Below are positions 38,501 to 50,500 of a stretch of DNA of 64,000 bases, one piece after another. Origin of the DNA: Anolis sagrei. Taxonomy: Eukaryota > Chordata > Lepidosauria > Squamata > Anolidae. The position numbers and the translations under genes are program-made. Below the pieces are notes generated by a model. The model was not told the DNA's origin. It searched no databases and worked only from the letters and a program-made list of their open reading frames with translations. The stretch lies in the NCBI RefSeq assembly GCF_037176765.1, contig NC_090023.1:199486506-199550505 (forward strand), read 5' to 3'. Within the stretch, counting starts at the first letter, position 1, and each line of letters starts with the position of its first letter.

Positions 38501-41500
38501 GGTTAAGTTTAGTTGGGGGATTTTTGAGTTTTGTTGTTTTGCCGTTTTGTGAGTGTGTTGTTGTGTTGTTTTTCATTTTGAGTAGATATGTTTGTACCTT
38601 GTGGGTTGTGTTATGGGCATGGGAATTTTGGTTAAGTTTCGTTGGGGGGTTTTTGAGTTTTGTTTCCTCGTTGGATGCCCCTAACAAATTTATATATATA
38701 GATTAGAAATAAGCACACCCAAAGGTTATTTAGACACTAAGCCCAAGTACTAGATGCTATATCAGAAATGGGAATGATGGTAACACTTTTTCTCACTATT
38801 TGTATACTGCATAGAGAGTTTGGCAAACAACTAATAAAGTTATTTCCTCTATTAAAGCAGAGGTATAGCTAGAGGTGGAGGAGGCAAATGAGGACACTGC
38901 TTCCCCAAATAAGAATTCTACCACCAATAGATTTTTCTTCAGTTCCTATATTTGTAGTACTGCAGTAGGCTAGTAGCCAGGATTTTGATTCGGGGGGGGG
39001 GGGGGTGAGTTTTATTTGTAGCACTGCAGCAGGCCAGTAGCCAGGATTTTGATTCGGGGGGGGGGGGAGTTTGATTCGGGAGGGGGGCTGAGTCTGAGTG
39101 AAAGAGGGTCTACCCTAGCAAACCTTTTGTATTGTTACCCCAATACCCCCATGCATATGGGATATATTGAGTATGGTGATCAGATCATGATATGAATAAA
39201 CATAACAGTTTAAATAATACACCAGTAAGGCCTTCTCGCGGACTACCATGAGAATTTAAGGGGGGGGGGGCTGAAGCCCCTCAAGCCCCCCCCCCCCCCC
39301 CCCCCCCCCCCCCGGCTACATGCCTGCACTGCAGTAACTTGAACTTTTGTATTTTGAAATACAGAAGTCATCCAAGGGAAAGATCAGGCAATGTGACCAA
39401 GAGAATACAAACACAGCAAATACCAAGTTATAAGTGTGAATGAAGATAATTTTCATTTAGGTAACAGAATTCTTACTTGAAGGACTATTTCTTCATTCCC
39501 TCTAACCCTACTGTTGTGCTGTGGTAGCATCTATGTTACATTCTATGAGCATTAATGTTTAAGAGAAATATAAATCATCAGTCAAAGATTACCTGAGCAA
39601 ACAACACCAGCATCTTCATTATGAAGACAGTTATGTATTCCCCAACCTTTATGGGAGCACTGCTTTAAGTTGATCTCAGTCCCTCTGCAATGTGTATCAT
39701 CCATGAGAATTGGGCCTGAACCCTGACCAAACCAAGCTCTTCCAGGTGCTGAGACAGCTGCTCCACATCCAAGCTCCCGACAAACAACCTGTGCATGATT
39801 CATGCCCCATTCATCATCACAGACGGTTCCCCAACTTCCTTTGTAAAGCATCTCCACACGTCCCTCACACTTGTGTTTTCCATTGGCTAGTTTCACAGTC
39901 CCATCTTAGAAAGACAAAAGAAAAATATTGGTTGGTACTTGTACATCATAATTCATAAACAGCACTACTGTTGTAGTTAACTAGGACTGCAGTTAAAGAG
40001 GTTCTGTGCCTGGTGAGCTATGCTAAAAATCAGATAGACCAGGACAGAGAAGCCAACTCACCAAGTTGAAAACAAGCCACAGAGGTTTATTACAATTTGG
40101 CCAAAAAAGATGCAACTACAGTAATTTTGCTTCAAAATGGGCAAACATAAACATACAGAGAAATACAAGATATCTTATACAGTTCTGAAAGTCACTCAGA
40201 CTTCCAGACCCCTCCCCTGATTGGCCAGAAAAGAGGCTGGCTAGGATTCATGCTAGGACTGGCTGGCAGTGGGAAATGGCAGATGAGGATTGGTCAGAGT
40301 GAAGGACTGGTCAGCTGCAGAGAAGCCCCCCCTCCCTAAGACAACACTCTGAGAAAACAAATGTTAAAAATATGGAGAGGGGCCTCTGATGAGTTCAAAT
40401 GTCTAGTCCTGTGTCAAACATAGATAGACGCTTTAAAAGCAAAGGTGCAAGACTCAAGGGATAAAGGGTGATGATCTCTGTAGACAGGTCTATGAATGTA
40501 TATACTCTGAGCTTCTGTTTTTGCAGGCAGCACTCTCTCAGCTTTAAGTGAACCATGTAGTTAGACAAATGGGTTTAGGTTTATCAGGGCTGGCAGGAAA
40601 TCACCCACCTCTGCATACATTTGAACATTGGGTGTGTTAGTGGTCTTAACTTGGGAACAGGCCCAGAGGGTTTGTACACTCTTTCTATCCGGGAAATCTC
40701 AGCAGGAAAGTGAATGTCTCTGGGCTTATCAGGTTATATTTTGGTAAATAAGTTCATACATTTTATATATACAGTATAAAGAAAAATAAAAGTTATATAG
40801 AAAGCCATGAAGAATAAGTACAACTTATTAAAGAGTTAGATATAATAGCTGTTGCTGGTTTAGTCTTGCTCTTCTCATGTTTTGAGCCTGCACAAGTCTG
40901 GAAAGTTGTTTTTTTAAAGGAGAAAATCCTATATTTATTTCTGAGCCCTTAGTGAACTATAAATCTTTGGAGGGGTTACTGTGATTATACTCATATCAAT
41001 ATATATGGTGGAGCAAATGTTGGGATCCATGAGTTACAGGATCTATCCTCCTCCTTCTTTTGTAAGATTATTTAAGACAGATTCTGACATTTATAAGAGA
41101 AATATTGGGCAAAACAGCTGCCATCTTTATTATCCCATAATGTCTCTAGCCACTTAAAACTTTTCTTTTTAGCATTTTACTGAGTGCTGCACTGCCCTTC
41201 CTACTACCCAGTCCAATAAGCTTGCTGGGGACCAGTGCCTGGGTTGGCCCTTAGCTATAAGCCCAGCACTCAAGGGAAAAGAGGTTGAGATATCCTGATC
41301 TGAAATGCTTGGGACTAGAAGTCCACCCTTGCCCACCCATTTTAAAAGCTATCTATCTATGTACATCCATGGTGAATGAGGAATGGGAAGGAAAGAGGAG
41401 TAATCACGCATGGATTTTTCTTCAAAGAGCCCTGATGGGGAAGAGCAGAGGAGAAAAGCAGGGAGGACTTCATTTACACAAGGCCTAACGAAAAAACAGA

Positions 41501-44500
41501 CTTCCTGGGTGCTATTCTAGCTATCAGAATACTATCTGTCCTTTTGGCAAAATAGCTGAAAAGGGAAGGGAAATTCTCCTCCTCCTCCTCCTCCTCATAA
41601 TGCTCTTTCATTCTACATGGACTGGAAACAGACAGCAACCAATGGAGTTAATTTGTACTTATCTCAATATCCTATTTCTAGGGCAAGCAAGCAAGCACAT
41701 ACTGCCATTCGTTGGTTGCAAGGCAAGTATGGAAGCACCTCGAATGTTGCTTTTTACAGGAATCGCATAGAAGAGGTCTTCCCAACCCCCTTTCTCCCTC
41801 AAGGCTACTTGGTGAAAAACTCCAAGCGCTGGACATGTGATGAAGCGCTCTTTCTCCAAAGGTAAAAGTGGGTTGTGAACAGGGACGGCCCCAGGTAATT
41901 TTCAGGTGTAAGCAAACAGAATTTTGGTGCCCCCCCAACCAATCATTGAATACACATACACACACTCCTTTCAGGCACAAAGAGGGCCTCGGCGGCGGCA
42001 GCTGCCCCCTCCACTACGCCGCGCTCCTTCCTCGCCAGGCTGGGCACCAGGCTTGGAAGCCCAGCCTGGCGAGGAAGGGCAAAGAGGTGGGTGCTGCCGA
42101 AAAGGGCCTTGGCAGCTTCCCCCTCTCCCTCTGCTGCTCTGTGCTTCTTCCTTGCCAGGCTGGGCGCCAGGCTTGGGAGCCCAGCCTGGTGAGGAAGGCA
42201 TGGAGCAACGGAGAGGCAAGAAGGAGGGCCTTGGCAGCTTCCCCCTCGCCCCTTTGCTGCTCTGTGCACCTTCCTCACCAGGCTGGGTGCCAGGCTTGGG
42301 AGCCCAGCCTGGTGAGGAAGGCATGCTCCCTGCATGAGGCCTCTTTTCCTGAGTGCCCAGCAACGCCAGTGGGCGTCCCTCTCCCGGCATTAGGAAGAGC
42401 GCGCCCTGCATCGCCCTCCTTCCCCGCGCACTTCCTAATGCCGGGAGAGGGACGCACACCCGCCTTGTCTCCCTTGGCCTGCGAGGAGGAGGAGGAGAGA
42501 AAGACAACGCTCTTCAAGTGCACCCTGCCCCGAGACGTGCACTCTACGCAAAAGAATAATTTGCATACCGCCTTGAGCCGCCCCTGGTTGTGAATGGCAA
42601 AAGGTTTGGGTTTTGGAATATTTCCAATTCCCAGATAAGATGACTCAACCTGTAGGTTGAGCAATACCTGCAATTTTCATAGATGGAGTGGAAGCATAGG
42701 AGAAGATTTCAGAAGGCAATTAAAAGCTCCACAAGCCTGCTGCCAATCCTGTTTGTATAAATCGTGAACTATTTGCACTTTTGGGAGGCAACTTTCTTGG
42801 AATAAATCTTTTCTACACAGCCTCTGTACTCAGTTTTCGTATTGCATCATGAGGAAATTGCACTGTTTCTTACCAGCTGAAGGAGTAGTCTGGAAATGAA
42901 CAGGTGGTTCTTGGAGGAAAAGAAAGAAAGGCAGAGAATTATTGTGGGGAAAATAATACCACTGCAATTTGTAGATAATCTGTTTTGTTTATTACAAAAT
43001 AGAATGGGAGTTGAAAGCATGATTGCCCATTCAATGGATTTAATGGATATTTGAATCCATCTTACACAAAATTTCTCAAAACAATGAATATTAAGTTCCC
43101 TTATTCTGCACTTTCTGCCTATGCAGCTATCCCAGGTATAGGGCATTTTTGACCCACCTGATGTTTTTGATTACAATTTCCCAAATATCCAATGTTTTCC
43201 ATTTTTGCTGAACAAGAAGAGCAAGTAACATGTGGCCCACAAACAGGTCCCCTTGCCTACATTTGAAGCTTTGGTACTTTCCTTGGGCACTCTCCAACAG
43301 TTGCCAGCAGGTTTTTGCTTCCAGTCAAGTAGAATCATCACTTCTGTATGTCTTCAGGACTGCTCTTGCTTTAGAGCAGACATGGGCAAACTTTGGCCCT
43401 CCAGGTGTTTTGGACTTCAACTCCAGCTGTTAGAAATTGTGGGAGTTGAAGTCCAAAACACCTGGAGGGCTGAAGTTTGCCCATTCCTGCATTAGATCAA
43501 GAAAATTGTTTCTGGGGTGTGCACACATGTGTATTCAAAATTGGAAGTGAGCTTCTGGTTATTTCCACTAAACTCCACTTTTATTTCATTCCATTTTTCT
43601 CTTGCCATACTTCCCAAGTAGGCTTATAACATATTTAAAAGATGACAAAGTGGAAAACCATTTTAAAGACATAACATAAAAGATAAAAATAGAATATTGG
43701 GATACAATTAGAAGACTCCTTATAACCACTTAACTATCATAATCCTGTTTAAATAAAAAGATATATGCTTGGTGCCTGGGTGGAAGAGGTGCATAGTGTA
43801 GCCTTCCATGGAAGGAAATTTTACATTTGGAGCAAGGGTATGGACTCTAGTGAGTTCTGGAATGTGTGTATCAAAATGTCAGCCACCTCCCCACTCTGGT
43901 AAATAGAAGGGCATCTTTATCATTTATGCTACTCATAATGTTGGCCCAAGGATCAGTGTTAATCTATAAGCCATTGCTGTAGTCCCTGGGGCATCTCAAA
44001 GAAAAAAAATGAGTAATTCCCTCCAAGAGATATGATTATGAAGACAGTTCCTTGGTAAAAACCCACAAATTGCTGATCTCTCACATCAGATCATTTGAAA
44101 GATACTCCTGTAGCCCATGCAGTTAGTAGGAAAAATATGACATGAAGGCGGTAAAGGATAAGGAAGAAGTGATTCTTCAGATATTGCTCAACAAGCAACT
44201 CCCAGCAGCTAAATAGTTGGCCAAACAACAGTCCAATATCTGGCGGGCCACTGGTTATTATGGGCTCCTTATCCATTCTAAAATCAAATCATTTGCAGGA
44301 ACGACATTCACATTTATGATTTAAACAATGGAAAAGGCTTGGCTGAGAAATGCATTTTATTGTTATCTGTGTATTGATAACTGTTAGGACTTGATTATGA
44401 ATGGGATAAAATGCCTCTTACTTGTTGGAGGAGGAGTGTTCCGGGCTGGTCCTTGAAAAGTGAAGGAACAAAAACAGAAAATAAAGAGAATGGTATTAAT

Positions 44501-47500
44501 AATGTAATGGTTTAATGGACAGCAAAAGATGCTTCTTAACAAGAAAGTGATTCTAGCATGGCGGGTTTAAGGACTTCTGTGATTTCAACATCAAGTTAGT
44601 CATTTCTGCCCACTTCACTCCTGTTTTGTTTGACACTGATCAACAAACATTCTGTGAAATCAACAAGTTACTCACTCTAATGCAGTGGTTTCCAACCTGT
44701 GGTCCCTGGACCATCAGTGGTCTCCAAGAACAAAAATATAGAACGCAGTCTCACCGTTACTACACCGTTGCAATGAGAACGACTGGAAGGAATAATTTCC
44801 TGACTGTGAGAGCCATTCAGCAGTGGAACTCTCTGCCCCAGAGTGTGGTGGAGGCTCCTTATTTGGAGGCTTTTAAACAGAGGCTGGATCGCCATCTGTC
44901 AGGGGTTCTTTGAATGCAATGTTCCTGCTTCTTGGCAGAGTGTTGGACTGGATGGCCCATAAGGTCTCCAACTCTATTATTCTATGATTCTATGGTCTCA
45001 TGAAACCCTCTTATAGTGCTGAGGCAATGGGAATGTTGGGAGGGGAGAGGCTGACTACTCACGAAAGATGTGACAATAAGCCTCCTGACTGCTGCTTCTC
45101 CTCCTTTTCCCTCCCCCTGAGCGGAGCCGTTCCATGTGGCACCTGGAAGTGAGGGCGCCTTGGTGTATATGTTGTTAGGCCTATTCCTGGGGTTATTTAG
45201 GGTGCTGATTCAGAAAATGCATTGGATAGACCACATCAGCTCTAGATTATTATATACGGTTTTCTGTAGGCAAGCAGATGGTGACTACATCAGAAACTAG
45301 AGCTGATGTGGTCTATCCAATACAATTTTTCTGAATTAGCACCCCAAATAACCAAACCAAATTTAAAACTGACCAAAAACTGTTTCTAACTCTTTTGGTA
45401 CTAATGTGGGAGAGTGGTCTCTGGTCAAAAAAAGGTTGGGAACCACAGCTCTAATGGGACATTTTGGAAGCTGCTACAGCCTATCATAGATTTTAAACTG
45501 TCTGCTGGACCAACAGGTCTTTCTCTACTTTATATCTGTCTTGAAGAATCTGTTAGAAAATGGTTTTGCAAGAACTCATGAGAAAGGCCAAGAATTAAAA
45601 GGAACATTCATACAATCCTGTTGTAGGAAGAGGTTAATGAAGAAATGCACAGAGCAAAGGCATTTCTTGCTCCATATCAGACTGTCAGGTATACTGGATG
45701 ATAGGGGATGTCACATTTTCTCACCTGACTGGAATTGTTTATCAGATACAGATAGATTTATAGCCAGATGCATAGGGAGTGAAACTGCTAAAGTCATACT
45801 AATGTGAGATAATGAATACAATGGGAGAGGAGGCATGACTTCTGGGGAACTGAATGCTTTTGTTGAAAATAGGGCTATAGCCAGTGTAACAGTTGAAATA
45901 CTTTCCTTTAAATATACTGCATAATTGCTATGCTTTCTATTCTAATAACAAATATGGCCCCCTCTACACTGCCATATATTCCAGATTATCAAAGCAGATA
46001 ATCCACACAGCCATATAATCCAGTTCAAAGAAGATAATCTGGATTTTATGTGGCTGAGTAGAAGGGGCCTAAGTGCTGTGAACGATTCTGTTTTCTGAAT
46101 ATAGCTTCTAAACTTCTAAAAGCTCCTGTTTTCTGTACCAGAGTTAGCCTGTACATTATGCAGACTCTGATCTCTGGATGCCATGTTTTTAACATTGGAA
46201 TGTATTTAAATTATGTTTAATATGTATTAATTTTAATCTAATTTATTTTTAAGTTAACATTGTATGTTTTAAGGCACTGTAAGTGCCACATGTAAACCAC
46301 CTTGAGTCCCCCTTGGGTAGAGAAAGGCAGGATATAAATAAATAAATAAATAAAAAAGTGCGTGCTATATATTTCAAGGAAATTTAGTTCTAGTTAAGCG
46401 TGTATGGGATTCTAGTTTTATATAAAATTAATAATGAATCTATTGTTCAGTAATTCAAGAATACCTGAGCAGATGACTCCAGCATCTTCTCTATGGATAC
46501 AATTGTGAATTCCCCAGCCTCTGTGAAAGCAGTCTTCCAGTCTTTTTTCATTCCCAGCACATTGTACACCATCCATATGAATAGGGCCTGAGCCCTGGCC
46601 ATGCTGAGCCTTTACCACTGCAGCGAGAGCAATTCCACATCCAAGCTCCCTGCACACAACATGAGCATCGTTCATGTCCCAGTCATCATCACAGACTGTC
46701 CCCCATTGTCCTCCGTAAAGCACTTCAAATCGCCCTTCACATCTGTTTCTTCCATTGACAAGCCGCTTTGAGTATCCTTTGTGGAGAGAAAAAGTGGGGT
46801 ATAAATATAAACATAATAATAAACATAATAATAACAACAACAGGGTTGATGTGAGTTTTCCAGAATGTATGACCATGTTTCAGAAGTATTATCTCCTGAC
46901 GTTTGGCCCACATCTATGGCAGGCATCCTCAGTGGTTGTGACCTCACAACCTTTGAGGATGCCTGCCATAGATGTAGGCAAAATGTCAGGAGATAATACT
47001 TCTGGAACATGGCCATACAGCCCGGAAAACTCACAGCAACCCAGTGATTCCAGACATGAAAACCTTTGACAATACAATAACAACAATAGGTTTTCTTCTT
47101 AGAGAAACAGAAAAGAAACATTACTTGGCACTAGGCAAGCTCTACCAGTGCAAATCACATATGATTAGTTCCCCTATGATAAATCTATTTTCAAGGCCTG
47201 TATATCCTATGCCATGAATTTTGATTATATTATGAAAATGAAGTATCACATAAAGGAAAAATGTCACTTACCGCTTGAAGTAGTAGTTTTCACACCCCAG
47301 ACTGGTTCTTGGAAAAAGATAAAGGCAAAGTAAAAGTGAGAATAGCAAACATAATGCTACATAATAGGTGTTTAAGATTGAGGCCCTGCTCTCAGTCCTG
47401 CCTTCTTCGCAGATCTGCTTGGCGGGAACGAGAGTTAGTATAAGTGCTGGATTTTCCAGGGCTTGTTGTCCAAGGGGGGCCATATTCCTGCCAATTTTTT

Positions 47501-50500
47501 TTTACAATGCATTTTGCTAATGTACAATTCTAAATGGGAAGGCATTCTGTTTTGAAGCAATTCCAGACATAATGACAGTGTAGGCCTACCGGGCCTATCT
47601 CTTTCAGGGCCCAAGTAAGGTGCTTCATAACTTAACTAGCACAGGGCCTCATTTGTCCAAAATCTGGCACTGGTCAGTGTAGACCCATGTAATACATTAG
47701 CTACATTCAACTGCATTATATGGGTCTACATTGACCATATAATGCAGTTCCAAATTAGCAGTGTAGATCCAAACTAAGGACCTCTTCAGACCGGTCACCA
47801 GAATTGTCACATATTGTGGTGAATCAGGTGGTGTCTAGCTGATACCTTAAGAATAGGGCTCCACAGTCATCTATGGATCCACCGTATACTGCACACTGAC
47901 CCTGGAGGACTATCATCCTCAGACAATGAGGGATCGCCTAAGTAAAAGTAAGCTGATAGCAGGGAAACTCATCGCCCCATGCTCTGCATTGCCCAACTCA
48001 CTTGTCCCATCCCACGGGGGGATGTGACTCCTCCAATGTTGCCCCCATAGCAGCATGCACTGCTTCCTTTACAGTTTTACGACAGAGCCTGCCTGTTCCC
48101 ATTCCACAATGTTGAACTCCTTCTGGTGGGGCTCTGTTGTAAAACTGTAGAGGAAGAAGCATGCCTCTGAAAAACATATCATCTGATGAGTTCATATGGC
48201 ATTAACTACTGTGACCAGGTATGCCTTCCCCAAGAAAGGGTGCAGCTGGTACACCAAGCAAAGTTAGGCAAAGACACTTTTGGTCACTGCAGCAATCTGG
48301 TTTTCCATAAGTGTTGATTTTAAAAGCACCCTCAAGCTAGGACTGATAGTTCCGAAAGAATGCAACCCCACCCAAAACAGCTACAATCTCAATGCAACAT
48401 CACCTAGAACAGCTGCAACCCTAGACTGGGACTCAAGCTGGTAACAACCATACAAATTAAAAGAATAAAAATTAAAACCTATACATTGAGCATTATACTG
48501 GTGTCCTGATGACTAGGGATCTTAGAAGGTTCTTATTCATAGAGTGGCCATAAGTTAATGTCAAATAACACAATACATCTCTGTATATGAAATAGGTCAA
48601 AGAATGATTTTCAAAGTGCTCTTACTTGTTGTGACTGCATTCTTTGGAATAATCTCACGATAGACTGCATGAAAACCTCTATCATTGACACTAGAATCAC
48701 TTGAAAATACAACTCGCATTTTGTTTGACGATGAGACGTATAACTTTGTTGTCTTGTGACAGGTCTTCACAAGAGAAGGTGATGTGGATGAAAAGCCATC
48801 AAAAACTTCGACAAAATCAAAAAGGCAGCGGCTTGTAATTTCCAGTCTGTGGAGGGAAAATTAAGACATGCTGAATATTTCCCATCAGAACTATTTGGAG
48901 TGCAAACGGCTTTAGGATCTCCAGGTTTTTCTTTGAAAGTTGCAATTAATTTGATTCTTTTTTGAACACTTCTTCCATCAAAGTTAAAAAGCCAAATACA
49001 GCATTGTTGAGTTTAAGAACAAAGCTTAATATACTTCAATAGCTTAATTTGCTGCTATATCTCCTACATTGTTTCTACATAACTTCCAATATGTATCAGA
49101 TAAAAACTGAGACACATGTAGTCGGTACTAGGTCATCAAAATATTTATTTATTTATTTATTTATAGCATTCAAGGGTAGTCAAAATTCATGATATGTAGG
49201 GTTGACAATCCAGTCGTAGCTATTAACAAGTTTGAAACCCAGGCACAAATCCCACCTTATCTGCTTTGAACTGGAATATATGGCAGTGTGGACTTAGATA
49301 ACCCAGTTAAAAGCAGATATTGTTGGATTGTCTGCCTTGATATTCTGGGTAATATGGTTATGTGGAAGGGCCCCCACTGGATGGCCCTGGGAAAGTTGCA
49401 CTATCTATGTGAAGAGGAGGACAATGGAAAACCTCTTTTGAACAAATCTTGCAAAGAAAACCCTGTGGAAGATGAGCCTTAGAGTTGCCATAGGTTGGAA
49501 ATGACTTGAATCTGCCCAGAGTTTCAAACTAAATTTTAGAAGAGCCATCTAAAGAGTTCAACCCTATTCCAACAATCAAATGTAAACTTGTGTAACCAAT
49601 GTTCACTACTGCATGCATATAATAATAAAAAGCACAAGACAAACCAAGAATTACGGTGATTGAATTTCTGTTGAGTTCATCTCAACAAGTTGAATCATTA
49701 CTTACAGAAAATCTTCAAACCGGAGTTCAACTTGGCGGTTTTCAGTTACTTGTATGTCCCAGATACACCATGAATTGCTAGGGTAATTTGAAGGATACAA
49801 TGGAGTAGAAAATGAACCATAAGGTCCAGAAAGGCGTCCACCACAGGAACGATTTCCTAGAAAATATACATTGCAAGTTTAAGGGTAGAACCATTTAGAA
49901 ATTATCAAATCCACTGATTTATGATAACTGTAGCACAATTGTGAAAATTGCTAAATGGAACCATGGTAATGTAGCCCCAGGAACTGTTGGAGGACAAGTT
50001 TCAGTCTCAGTTCCAACTGGAAACTTATTCTAATTCTATGTTTGAATCGCACTGATCACCTTCACTGGGAAAAGTACCAGAGGAATGTGCAACCCTGATC
50101 ACCCTAGGCATTTGTTCTCTATCAACCACCTGCTTTCCTTTCCTCTCAGCACAGTGATCTGGCTGGGTTGCTGTGCCAAGGGGAGAGGAGAGGAGAGGAA
50201 AGGCCCGGCACAGCGGGAAAGCACATGGCTGATAGAGACTTTTGCAGGGATTATATCAGCCGCGTGCCTTCCTCTTCTCCCCTCTCGACACAGCGATTCA
50301 GCTGGGTGAATGTGCCAAAAGAAGAAGCCTGCCCTGCCGGGAAGGCACATGGCTAATAGAAGCCCTTTGAAGGGATTATACCCACTGCACACCTTCCTCT
50401 CTTCACCAGCTGCACAAAAAAAAACCCTCCCCTTGACATGCCAATAATCTTGGTCTCCCTCCCATGGCAATTGCCCTCATCCCTCCTGCTGCGCCCTCCT

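Larger units (their letters stand above)
36480..38702 (+). repeat. Composite interspersed element with three internal arrays
   Basis: Starts 'actagctgtgccctgccacg' with 'cgttgctgtggc', a start partly repeated at 36886 ('cgccacgtgttgctgtggcc'), and ends 'aaatttatatatatagat'. Inside are a polypyrimidine tract, a GT-rich GC-rich array and a 129-bp satellite. I recognise the start as a dispersed squamate repeat but cannot name its class. It lies in the DMBT1-like intron between the 39.6-kb SRCR exon and the 35.6-kb linker. Confidence 0.6.

Noticed and set aside
37636-38668. Regular direct repeats that superficially resemble a CRISPR array
   Set aside because: Units are contiguous 129-bp satellite repeats without unique spacers, in a vertebrate intron.
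39470-39520. Possible linker mini-exon (- strand) with GTAAGA donor
   Set aside because: The phase needed to join its neighbours contains a stop, and the acceptor is poor.
41868-42593. 241-aa open frame on + and 178-aa frame on -
   Set aside because: Confined to the GC-rich MITE with exact target duplications; the absence of stops reflects GC content and tandem units.
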